A model generated the notes under the pieces. It was given only the letters and a program-made list of their open reading frames with translations, had not been told where the DNA came from and made no database searches. The position numbers and the translations under genes are program-made. Shown here piece by piece: positions 1 to 5,825 of a stretch of DNA of 5,825 nt. The number at the start of each line of letters is the position of its first letter. Positions within the stretch are counted from its first letter, which is position 1. The stretch is from Thermoplasmata archaeon (lineage in GTDB: Archaea; Thermoplasmatota; Thermoplasmata; Lutacidiplasmatales; UBA184): NCBI GenBank assembly GCA_021792485.1, contig JAJYUO010000081.1:1-5825 (forward strand). The letters run 5' to 3'.

Positions 1-51
1 GGTAGCGGGAGGTCGGAGGGGACGGTAGCTCATGCGATCTCGCTTCGCCGC

Positions 52-71
52 CGTTCGCGACGGCGCGAACG
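52..71. other. Perfect 8-bp inverted repeat with 4-nt loop
   Basis: CGTTCGCG (52-59) is followed by the loop ACGG and then CGCGAACG (64-71), a perfect stem. No T-run follows on either strand, so it is not a classic terminator. It could be RNA structure at the 3' end of an off-window gene, or chance in G+C-rich DNA. An alternative 6-bp stem (49-54 with 60-65) competes with it. Confidence 0.35.
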
Positions 72-85
72 CAGGAGGACGAGGA

Positions 86-97
86 TTCTTTAAAGAA
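86..97 (+). promoter_or_regulatory. Candidate archaeal TATA box / 12-bp palindrome
   Basis: TTCTTTAAAGAA is a perfect palindrome and the only strongly AT-rich stretch ahead of the GNAT gene. Its core TTTAAA (89-94) resembles an archaeal TATA box. Archaeal initiation about 25 nt downstream would fall near 116-119, just before the GTG start at 124, giving a very short leader. Because it is symmetrical it could also be an operator or work leftwards. The promoter role is inferred from composition and spacing only. Confidence 0.4.
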
Positions 98-110
98 CGC
101 CATCGTCCCC

Positions 111-117
111 GGGAGGG
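111..117 (+). promoter_or_regulatory. Shine-Dalgarno-like GGGAGGG for the GNAT gene
   Basis: GGGAGGG lies 6 nt upstream of the GTG at 124, a normal spacing, and supports GTG as the start over the in-frame ATG at 181. The nearest upstream in-frame stop is TAA at 91-93, and no other start codon lies between. If transcription starts from the TATA-like box at 89-94, this motif would be largely outside the mRNA, so the two signals do not fit together perfectly. Confidence 0.45.
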
Positions 118-123
118 TTCCCC

Positions 124-972
124 GTGACCGGTCCTTCCCTCGCGGAGCTCGCAGAGGCCCTGCTCATCGACGAGCGCGCGATGGTCCTCAGCCTCGGAGG
201 GTTCACCGTAGGTTTCGCGGGCGGCACCCTCCTCCTCCACGACCGGATACCGGTGCCCCGATTCAATTTCGCCACGGTCGATCGCGTCGGCCAGAACCGT
301 CTGGCCGGATTCTTCGAGCGAGCACTGGACCAGTACTTCCAGCGCGCGATCCGTCCGGCGTTTCGGGTTCCACACCCGGTCCCGGCGTACATCGACCAGA
401 CTCTGCGCCGTCTCGGCTTCTCGCCCCGAGAAGAGCCGCTCGACGTGCTCGCGGGCCGCCGGATTGCGAACCGGCCGCTCGGCTACGGCACCGCCCACTT
501 CGCCGACGGGGAGGATGCCCGCGACCTCGCGCAGCTCTGGGTCGGCCCGAAGGAGTCGCCCGAGTTCGCAACGGCCGTCGACATCCTTTGCCACCACCCG
601 AATCCCGGGGAGGAACTCCGCCCGGTGGTGGTCGACGAGAATGGGGAGCGGCTGGGTGCCGCCCTGATCTACCGCCACGACGATCGGGCCCTGTTCTTTG
701 GTATATCGACTCAACCCTCGGCCCGCGGCCGAGGGGTGGCGACCGGCCTGGTACGGTATGTGATGCGCTCCCGGCTCGGCGGCCGAAAGGTGACCTACGG
801 ACTGATCTCTGAGTCGGCGCGCTTGACCCGGCACCTCGCCCGCCTAGGATTCCGGCGACTCCGATCGATGACGGTCTACGAGCTACGCGCGGGGGCCGAG
901 CTCTCGCTTCCTGCGGTCCCGACGGCAGGCCCACCGCACTGGCGACCGCCGCGAAGCGCGTCCGCAAAGTGA
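124..972 (+). CDS. GNAT-family N-acetyltransferase, substrate unknown
   Basis: A 282-residue protein predicted to transfer an acyl group from acyl-CoA to an amine; the acceptor cannot be told. The C-terminal half (about residues 120-255) carries the GNAT signature. A strand holding VVVDENGERLGAALIY (168-183) leads to FFGISTQPSARGRGVATGLV (191-210), with R-G-R-G-V-A (201-206) as the acyl-CoA pyrophosphate-binding loop, and the terminal segment ends in LARLGF (238-243). The Tyr usually five residues before that final Phe (LYxxLGF) is Leu238, so the common general acid is missing. Residues about 12-115, ending in a similar LRRLGF (94-99) but without the RxxGxG loop, may be a degenerate first GNAT domain, as in tandem-GNAT proteins. 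The tail after about 255 is Pro/Ala/Arg-rich and probably disordered. The GTG start is backed by GGGAGGG at 111-117. The gene is convergent with ppsA. Family assignment is firm; the double-domain reading is inference. Confidence 0.82.
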   Translation: MTGPSLAELAEALLIDERAMVLSLGGFTVGFAGGTLLLHDRIPVPRFNFATVDRVGQNRLAGFFERALDQYFQRAIRPAFRVPHPVPAYIDQTLRRLGFSPREEPLDVLAGRRIANRPLGYGTAHFADGEDARDLAQLWVGPKESPEFATAVDILCHHPNPGEELRPVVVDENGERLGAALIYRHDDRALFFGISTQPSARGRGVATGLVRYVMRSRLGGRKVTYGLISESARLTRHLARLGFRRLRSMTVYELRAGAELSLPAVPTAGPPHWRPPRSASAK

Positions 973-985
973 CCGCCTAGCGGTC
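971..985. repeat. Inverted repeat overlapping the GNAT stop codon
   Basis: GACCGC (971-976), loop CTA, GCGGTC (980-985) form a perfect 6-bp stem that includes the last two bases of the GNAT TGA. It sits in the 66-bp spacer between two convergent genes, where a symmetrical structure could act on transcripts from either side. No T-run follows on the + strand, so a terminator role is only possible. Confidence 0.35.
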
Positions 986-1016
986 GTCTGCGAGGGCCGC
1001 AGCGAGTCGGACGCGG

Positions 1017-1030
1017 AAGAACGGAAACAA
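1017..1030 (-). terminator. Possible T-rich terminator after ppsA
   Basis: Read on the - strand, this stretch just past the ppsA stop is TTGTTTCCGTTCTT, 9 T in 14 bases, the most T-rich stretch in the convergent spacer. Archaeal RNA polymerase can terminate at T-runs without a hairpin. There is no uninterrupted run of five T, so the call is weak. Confidence 0.25.
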
Positions 1031-1038
1031 GGGCGCGG

Positions 1039-3414
1039 TCACGCCGAGGACCGGCGGAAGCCTTCGAGCTTCATCCGTTGCTCGAGAGAGGCGATCGTGC
1101 GGATCGTGGGAATCACGGTATCGGCGTTCAACGAGATCGAGTCGATCCCCTGACGGACCAGGAATTCGGCGAACTCCGGATAGACGCTCGGGCCTTGGCC
1201 GCAGATCCCGACCGTCCGATGCTCGGCATGGGCGCCTTCGATCAGGAGTTCGATGGCGCGTTGGACCGCAGGGTCGCGCTCGTCGAAGTATCCCATCCGG
1301 CCCAGTGTCTCGGAGTCGCGGTCGGCGCCGAGCACGAGCTGGGTAAGATCGTTCGATCCGATGGAGAAACCGTCGCAAAACTTCGAGAAGTCGCGCGCGA
1401 GCAGGACGGTCGAAGGAACCTCCGCCATCAGGTAGAGCTGGAAGTCGCGCGAGCGACGAAGCCCGGCCTCGCGCATCATGCCCGTGATCTCTTCGAGCTC
1501 CCAAGTATTGCGAACGAACGGCAACATGACGTGAGCATTCTTCAGGCCCCGCTCGGTACGAATTTGGTGGATCGCCTCGAGCTCGGCGAGAAACGCCGGG
1601 CGGAACGCGGGGGCGATGTAGCGCGAACAGCCGCGCCAACCGATCATCGGATTCTCTTCCGCGGGCTCGAACGAAGATCCCCCGGGCATTCCGCGGTACT
1701 CGTTGGTCTTGAAGTCGGACGTGCGGATGATCACGGGCCGCGGATGGAACGCCTGGCAGACCTGGGCGATCCCCTCAGCGAGCCGACGCACGAGCTCGTC
1801 CCGCCTTCCCTCCTGGAGGAGCTTGAGGGGATGCTCGCGAACGTGCGCCGTGAAGATGAACTCTGTCCGAAGCAAGCCGACCCCGGAGACGGGTAGCTGG
1901 GCGTACTCGGTCGCCTTCTCCGGGACCCCGACGTTCACGTAGATCTTGGTGGCGGTCACCGGGGTCGAGTGCGCGCCGCCGGAGTAGCCGACCGTTCCTT
2001 CGATCCCTCCCGCGGGAATCGGAGCCGCGACGGTCAGGCGCCGGCCCCGATAGATCGACCCGGTTTTGCCGTCCACGGTGACCTCGTTCCCGTCCGCAAT
2101 CGTCTTTGTCGCGGAACGCGTTCCGACCACACAGGGGACCCCGAGCTCTCGCGACACGATCGCAGCGTGGCAGGTCATGCCTCCCTCGTCGGTGACGATG
2201 GCCGCCGCGTGCGCCATGGCCGGAACCATGTCCGGCGTCGTCATCGAGGTCACGAGGATCTCTCCCGGTCGGAGCTTTTCCATGTCCGAGGCGCCCGCCA
2301 GAATCCGCGCGACCCCGCTCGCCTGCCCGGGGCTCGCTCCGAATCCTCGAAGGATCGGCTCTTCCTCGGAACCTGGGCCGGGCTTCGCCGGCGCGTGCGC
2401 GCTCGACATCCCGGCGGGAGAAGCACGCGACGTAGATGACGGTGCGGAGTCGCCCCGGGAGGGGATGGTCGTCACGGGCCGCGCTTGTACGATGTAGAGT
2501 CCGCGCGAGTCCGCGCACCACTCCACGTCCATCGGTTGACGGTAGTGAGCCTCGATGCGCCTCCCGAGCGACGCGAGATTCCGGATCCGGTCGTCCGACA
2601 GCTTTTGCGCACGGCGCTCCACCTCGGGAACGTCTTGTCGCTCGTTCCCCCCACCCTCGGCTCGGACGACGCGGATCCGCTGCTCGCTGATCTGCTTCTG
2701 GATGATCTCCTGCGTGGATCCATCGATGACGTAGTGGTCCGGGGTCACTTCGCCGCCGACGATCGCCTCGCCCAACCCCCACCCGGCCTCGATGATCATG
2801 CGATTCTCGCCGGTGTTGGGGTCGCGGGTAAAGAGGATCCCGCTCACGGTCGAGTCGACCATCTTTTGGACGAGGACGGCAAGGGCCACTTCCGAGTGCT
2901 CGAACCCTTTGCGCTCTCGGTAGGCGATGACGCGGGGAGTGAACACGCTGCTCCAGCAGCGCCGGACCATCCGAAGGACCGATTCGGTTCCCGCGACGTT
3001 GAGGTACGTGTCCTGAAGCCCGGCGAACGAAGCGCCCTCCAGGTCCTCGGCGGTCGCGCTGGACCGCACCGCGGAGAACCGGACGGAGTGGTCCTTGGCG
3101 AACGCCTCGTAGACCTGAACGAGCTCGCGGCGCAGGGATGCCGGGAACTCGGTCGAATCGAACTCGGCGCGGATCCGGCGTGACGCCGCCTCGGCGGTTT
3201 CCGGCTTTGCGGGGTCGATTTGAGCCAAGGATTCCCGGATCACCTTCGCGAGCGACGGGATCGAGGTGAACGCGACGTACGCTTCCGTCGTGATCACGAA
3301 TCCCGGTGGGATGGGGAGGCCCTCTCGGACCAGTTCTCCCAGCTTGCTTGCCTTGCCGCCAACCAGCGGTCGATCGCGATCGGAAACGTCGGCGAGATCG
3401 ACGACGGTTCTCAT
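1039..3414 (-). CDS. ppsA: Phosphoenolpyruvate synthase (pyruvate, water dikinase)
   Basis: A 791-residue enzyme, about the usual length, making PEP from pyruvate and ATP with release of AMP and phosphate, the entry step of gluconeogenesis; cytoplasmic. All three domains are present. The ATP-grasp domain (about 10-315) has GGKASKLGEL (19-28), VRSSATAEDL (116-125), FTRDPNTGE (195-203) and VQARPVT (309-315). The swivelling phosphohistidine domain (about 355-455) has GGMTCHAAIVSRELGVP (411-427), with His416 as the phosphorylated residue. The PEP/pyruvate TIM barrel (about 485-780) has GLLRTEF (513-519), RTSDFKTNE (564-572), MAEVPS (663-668), GSNDLTQ (686-692) and GICGQGPS (736-743), with catalytic Cys738. 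A Ser/Pro/Ala-rich linker (about 317-350) joins the first two domains. The ATG at 3414 is chosen because MRTVVDLADV begins the conserved sequence, GGGGAG (3424-3419) precedes it, and it overlaps the trm5 TGA as ATGA. It is the last gene of the operon. Confidence 0.97.
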   Translation of the reverse strand: MRTVVDLADVSDRDRPLVGGKASKLGELVREGLPIPPGFVITTEAYVAFTSIPSLAKVIRESLAQIDPAKPETAEAASRRIRAEFDSTEFPASLRRELVQVYEAFAKDHSVRFSAVRSSATAEDLEGASFAGLQDTYLNVAGTESVLRMVRRCWSSVFTPRVIAYRERKGFEHSEVALAVLVQKMVDSTVSGILFTRDPNTGENRMIIEAGWGLGEAIVGGEVTPDHYVIDGSTQEIIQKQISEQRIRVVRAEGGGNERQDVPEVERRAQKLSDDRIRNLASLGRRIEAHYRQPMDVEWCADSRGLYIVQARPVTTIPSRGDSAPSSTSRASPAGMSSAHAPAKPGPGSEEEPILRGFGASPGQASGVARILAGASDMEKLRPGEILVTSMTTPDMVPAMAHAAAIVTDEGGMTCHAAIVSRELGVPCVVGTRSATKTIADGNEVTVDGKTGSIYRGRRLTVAAPIPAGGIEGTVGYSGGAHSTPVTATKIYVNVGVPEKATEYAQLPVSGVGLLRTEFIFTAHVREHPLKLLQEGRRDELVRRLAEGIAQVCQAFHPRPVIIRTSDFKTNEYRGMPGGSSFEPAEENPMIGWRGCSRYIAPAFRPAFLAELEAIHQIRTERGLKNAHVMLPFVRNTWELEEITGMMREAGLRRSRDFQLYLMAEVPSTVLLARDFSKFCDGFSIGSNDLTQLVLGADRDSETLGRMGYFDERDPAVQRAIELLIEGAHAEHRTVGICGQGPSVYPEFAEFLVRQGIDSISLNADTVIPTIRTIASLEQRMKLEGFRRSSA
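3411..3414 (-). other. ATGA overlap, trm5 stop / ppsA start
   Basis: On the - strand the ppsA start ATG (3414-3412) and the trm5 stop TGA (3413-3411) share bases. A Shine-Dalgarno-like GGGGAG at 3424-3419 lies inside the end of trm5. Such overlaps usually mean translational coupling by re-initiation; here that is inferred. Confidence 0.85.
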
Positions 3415-4433
3415 GCGTCTCCCCTTCGCTCGAACGTGTAGGAACGGAGGTCGGAGGAGGGAGAGTAGGCATGGACCTCTCGGTGATCCCGGATCACCCA
3501 CTCGCGAGGTCCTCCGACACGATCCATGATGGTCATCGCACGTGCGTCGAGCTCCGCGCGTTCGGTCACTTCGTAGTAATGGATCGAACCACCGGGGCGG
3601 ACGACGCGTGACACCGATGGTAGATACTTAATCCCTTGCAGCGGGAGATTGAGGATGGCGCGATCGGCGGGGCCGGCGCTCTTTAGGAATCGTTCCACAT
3701 CATCTTCGACGACGTCGACCGGGACGCTCGGCGCCATCCGTGCGAGGCTTGCGCGCAGGAGGTCCGTCGCCGCGGCATTGTGGTCCACAGCCACAATCCG
3801 GCGAGCCCGAGCGTCGCGCGCGATCGCGAGCGAGAACGGGCCCACGCCGCAGCACAGGTCGTACACGGTCTCGCCCGGACGGACCGCCTCCGCAACGCGG
3901 GCGTGCTCGCGCGCGAGCCGGGGGGAGAAGTACGCCTGTTCGACATCGACCTCGATCTCAATCCCGTTCTCCCGATGGTGGGTTCTCCAGCCCCCCTTGC
4001 CCGCCAGCGCGCGCAGGGATCGACGGCGGTCGGTCCCGTGAACGCCTCCGTCGGCTCCCACTAGGCGGGCCCCGGGTACGAACCTGAGCAAAGCATCACC
4101 GATCGCAGGGCCGTCGGATTCGAGCTCGTCGGGGATCCGAACGAGCACGATGTCCCCGATCACGTCGAAGGCCCGCGGCAACAACGCGCGACGGTCGGGC
4201 GGCAGCGAGACGAGATCTTGGTACCGCCGCGCCGCTTCCGGTTCTCCCTGGCGAATGAACTCCTCTTCCACTACCGCCCCCGCCACCGGAAGTGAACCCT
4301 CGCCGACGGGAAGAACCACCTCGCCATCATCGACCCGGATCCGGAGATCGGTGCGTAGCTTCCCGGCGTCGAGCAGCGCGCGCCGGGCCGTTTCGCCCTC
4401 ACTCCGTGCCACCCGGATCGCGCGGGATCTCAT
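3411..4433 (-). CDS. trm5: tRNA (guanine-37-N1)-methyltransferase, Trm5 family
   Basis: A 340-residue SAM-dependent enzyme predicted to methylate N1 of G37, next to the tRNA anticodon. This modification prevents +1 frameshifting and, on tRNA-Phe, begins wyosine synthesis. The N-terminal part (about 1-75, with LRTDLRIRVDDGEVVLPV at 26-43) resembles the Trm5 D1 tRNA-recognition domain. FDVIGDIVLVRIP (89-101) starts the D2 region. HRENGIEIEVDVEQAYFSPR (153-172) carries the Trm5-type PR. YDLCCGVGPFSLAIA (191-205) is SAM-binding motif I, with acidic VAVDHN (214-219) after it, and AILNLP (259-264) is the catalytic motif. NLP and PR favour Trm5 over the related aminocarboxypropyltransferase Taw2 (TYW2), which differs at both places. 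The ATG overlaps the apgM stop, and the stop overlaps the ppsA start, so it is the middle gene of the operon. The type (a, b or c) and any second activity on imG-14 are not resolved. Confidence 0.9.
   Translation of the reverse strand: MRSRAIRVARSEGETARRALLDAGKLRTDLRIRVDDGEVVLPVGEGSLPVAGAVVEEEFIRQGEPEAARRYQDLVSLPPDRRALLPRAFDVIGDIVLVRIPDELESDGPAIGDALLRFVPGARLVGADGGVHGTDRRRSLRALAGKGGWRTHHRENGIEIEVDVEQAYFSPRLAREHARVAEAVRPGETVYDLCCGVGPFSLAIARDARARRIVAVDHNAAATDLLRASLARMAPSVPVDVVEDDVERFLKSAGPADRAILNLPLQGIKYLPSVSRVVRPGGSIHYYEVTERAELDARAMTIMDRVGGPREWVIRDHREVHAYSPSSDLRSYTFERRGDA
4430..4433 (-). other. ATGA overlap, apgM stop / trm5 start
   Basis: The trm5 ATG (4433-4431) and the apgM TGA (4432-4430) share bases on the - strand, the same arrangement as at the trm5/ppsA junction. 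No clear Shine-Dalgarno motif precedes this start (AGCCTCGC is just upstream), so trm5 translation probably depends on ribosomes finishing apgM. Confidence 0.85.
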
Positions 4434-5743
4434 GCGAGGCTCCGGACCGGCCGCCCGAGTAACAGCGGGATGACATCCGATCCGCGCAGGCGCCCCAACG
4501 ATCCTCGCCCGGCCGCCGTCTCACCGAACGTTTCGCGGACCGGGGTCGCATCGGCGATCACCCCTGCTCCGAGAAGAAGGAGGGGTACCGGATCGTCCGA
4601 ATGGGATCGCAGGATTGCGGGCGTCGCATGATCCGCGGTGACCGCGATGCGGGTACGAGCGAGGTCCACATCGGCCAGAAACGGACCGAAGAAGGATCGG
4701 TCGATCGCCTCTACGACCTCCCGCTTGCGGATCGCGTCTCCGTCGTGACCGGGTTCGTCGGGTCCCTTGAGGTGAACGTAGACGAACGGATGCCGGGCCA
4801 GCGCTTGGATCGTGTGCTCCGCTCGCTCGCGGTAGCCGGCATCGCGATCCGGTCCCATCGGTCCTACGTACTCATCCTCCAGACCGAGGAGGCGGGCGAT
4901 CCCGCGCTCCACCGGCATCTCGGTGATCGCGGCGCCGGGGATCCCCCATCGCTCCCGCCACGGTTTCGGTGGCGGAGACGGGGCCGTTCCCGCGTTCCGC
5001 AACAGGATGCCGTTGGCGACGGGTTTGCCGGCAAGGGCGCGTCGCCCGTTGATGGGATGACCCGCCAGAACGGTCGCGGACCGCGCGAGGAAGGCATTCG
5101 TCGCCGCCGCAGTCCGGATCGCGGCGGGATCGTCGTTCTCCGGCCGAACCTCCGGGATTCTTCGGTCGACGCTCGCGCGCGCCCGGCCCATTCCCCCCAC
5201 GCGCTCGTAGAACGGATCGGCGTTCGTCACCCGAGGGGAGAGGCTCCCGCCCGAGCGCGGTCGAAGGATCAAGACCCCCCGATGGCCCACCGTCGCTCGG
5301 ACCGTCGCTTCGATGCCAAGATCGCCGAGGAGATCCCCCTTCGTGAGCGATTCGGCGAGTGCCTCCGACTCGTGGGTCGTCAACGAGCGGCCCACCCGCT
5401 GGTCCACAATCGTACCGGCGCCGTCGGTCGTGGCGAAGTTGAGTCGGAATGCGACCTCCCCCCTGGCCACATGCACGCCGATTCCCTCCGCCTCGAGCAC
5501 GCCGCGACCTGGTGAATCGCGCATCGGGTCGTACCCCAGGAGCGAGAGAACGCCGGCATCGGACTCCGGTGCCGTTCCGGGGCCGATGACGTCGACCAGG
5601 CCCATCTGCCCGTTGCGGAGGGCGCGGTCAAGCTCGGGCGTACGCGCCGCTTGGACGGGACTCAGATCGCCGGTCGCGGGGTTGGGGCGATCTCCGAGCC
5701 CGTCGAGGATCACTAGGGCGTAGCGGAGGGGCGTCTCGCTCAT
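4430..5743 (-). CDS. apgM: Archaeal cofactor-independent phosphoglycerate mutase
   Basis: A 437-residue enzyme of the alkaline phosphatase superfamily that interconverts 3- and 2-phosphoglycerate through a phosphoserine intermediate, using two metal ions; cytoplasmic. Family marks in order: ALVILDGLGDRP (9-20, metal ligand Asp14), APESD (58-62, nucleophile Ser61), LLGYDP (68-73), GRGVLEAEGIGV (79-90), FRLNFATTD (99-107), VGHRGVLIL (152-160), VTNADPFYERVGG (172-184), EMPVERGIA (275-283), KGPDEPGHDGD (326-336, with Asp329 and His333), TADHATP (369-375) and HSDDPVP (381-387). These fit the shorter archaeal ApgM group rather than bacterial GpmI. The ATG at 5743 is preferred to the in-frame GTG at 5752 because a TATA-like box centred near 5771 would start transcription around 5744-5747, giving a leaderless mRNA. 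It is the first gene of the operon; its TGA overlaps the trm5 start. Confidence 0.95.
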   Translation of the reverse strand: MSETPLRYALVILDGLGDRPNPATGDLSPVQAARTPELDRALRNGQMGLVDVIGPGTAPESDAGVLSLLGYDPMRDSPGRGVLEAEGIGVHVARGEVAFRLNFATTDGAGTIVDQRVGRSLTTHESEALAESLTKGDLLGDLGIEATVRATVGHRGVLILRPRSGGSLSPRVTNADPFYERVGGMGRARASVDRRIPEVRPENDDPAAIRTAAATNAFLARSATVLAGHPINGRRALAGKPVANGILLRNAGTAPSPPPKPWRERWGIPGAAITEMPVERGIARLLGLEDEYVGPMGPDRDAGYRERAEHTIQALARHPFVYVHLKGPDEPGHDGDAIRKREVVEAIDRSFFGPFLADVDLARTRIAVTADHATPAILRSHSDDPVPLLLLGAGVIADATPVRETFGETAAGRGSLGRLRGSDVIPLLLGRPVRSLA

Positions 5744-5765
5744 TTGTTCCACCGCGGGGTGTTTT

Positions 5766-5776
5766 CCTTATAAAGG
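5766..5776 (-). promoter_or_regulatory. TATA box of the apgM-trm5-ppsA operon
   Basis: Read on the - strand the element is CCTTTATAAGG, with TTTATAA as the core. Its centre (about 5771) is 28 nt from the apgM ATG at 5743, matching archaeal TATA-to-start spacing with little or no leader. The bases upstream on this strand (CACCCC) are not the purine-rich BRE often found. On the + strand the same bases read CCTTATAAAGG, so the element may also serve the gene beginning at 5801. Confidence 0.6.
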
Positions 5777-5800
5777 GGTGCCGGGCTCGCCCCGGTCGGC

Positions 5801-5825
5801 ATGGCACAGGGTCGGGTTCGCGCGT
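5801..5825 (+). CDS. Possible start of a divergent gene, cut by window edge
   Basis: An ATG at 5801 opens a frame that stays open to the window end, reading MAQGRVRA. It lies 30 nt from the centre of the TATA-like element near 5771, the same geometry as apgM on the other strand, so a leaderless divergent transcript is plausible. No Shine-Dalgarno motif precedes it. Eight residues are too few to identify a product. Confidence 0.35.

Noticed and set aside
263..967. Open frame on the - strand opposite the GNAT gene.
   Set aside because: Arg/Pro/Gly-rich and without motifs, whereas the + strand carries a clear acyl-CoA-binding signature.
1078..3183. Several open frames on the + strand opposite ppsA (for example 1078-1896 and 2485-3183).
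   Set aside because: They mirror ppsA codons, show no family motif and have no promoter or Shine-Dalgarno context of their own.
1775..3472. Long open frame on the - strand in a different frame from ppsA.
   Set aside because: It is dominated by Arg, Gly and Pro with no recognisable domain. It overlaps ppsA, which has every family motif, so it is a by-product of high G+C at third codon positions.
3415..3501. Extending ppsA upstream to a start at 3501.
   Set aside because: The extra 29 residues lie inside trm5 and do not resemble PpsA. The ATG at 3414 begins the conserved region and gives the ATGA overlap.
3411..4433. Taw2/TYW2 (wyosine aminocarboxypropyltransferase) as an alternative for the methyltransferase.
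   Set aside because: The NLP motif at 262-264 and the PR at 171-172 match Trm5 rather than Taw2.
4601..5515. A 304-codon open frame on the + strand opposite apgM.
   Set aside because: It is antisense to a fully conserved apgM, Arg-rich and without recognisable domains.
5781..5795. Inverted repeat CCGGG-CTCGC-CCCGG upstream of the ATG at 5801.
   Set aside because: Only 5 bp of pure G/C, expected by chance here, and it would lie mostly upstream of the predicted transcript start.
1..5825. CRISPR arrays, tRNA genes, insertion sequences and defence genes.
   Set aside because: I saw no regularly spaced direct repeats, no T-arm/acceptor arrangement, no transposase motifs and no terminal repeats.

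Overview
The window looks like chromosomal housekeeping DNA from a high-G+C archaeon. The evidence is an archaeal-type cofactor-independent phosphoglycerate mutase, an archaeal/eukaryal-type Trm5 tRNA methyltransferase, AT-rich TATA-like boxes standing alone in G+C-rich DNA, and a start codon placed where a leaderless transcript would begin. The lineage cannot be fixed from sequence alone. An uncultured euryarchaeote, for example a Thermoplasmata relative, is a guess.

Layout from left to right. Positions 1-123 are an intergenic or gene-edge region with an 8-bp hairpin and a perfect 12-bp palindrome (TTCTTTAAAGAA) that can serve as a TATA box. Positions 124-972 (+) encode a GNAT-family acetyltransferase with an apparent degenerate N-terminal half. 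Positions 973-1038 are a short convergent spacer with a hairpin on the GNAT stop codon and a T-rich stretch downstream of ppsA. Positions 5743 down to 1039 (-) hold a compact three-gene operon in the order apgM, trm5, ppsA, with both junctions being 4-nt ATGA stop/start overlaps. Positions 5744-5800 are a divergent promoter region with one near-palindromic TATA element between apgM and a second gene whose ATG appears at 5801 (+) and runs off the window.

The operon pairs two enzymes of the lower glycolytic/gluconeogenic trunk: ApgM (3-phosphoglycerate to and from 2-phosphoglycerate) and PpsA (pyruvate to phosphoenolpyruvate). Only enolase is missing between them. A gene for tRNA G37 N1-methylation, needed to keep the reading frame, lies between the two. 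The overlaps suggest co-transcription and translational coupling. I found no CRISPR array, RNA gene, insertion sequence or prophage. No new multi-gene system is evident. The most interesting points are the operon arrangement, the shared divergent promoter and the unusual GNAT protein.
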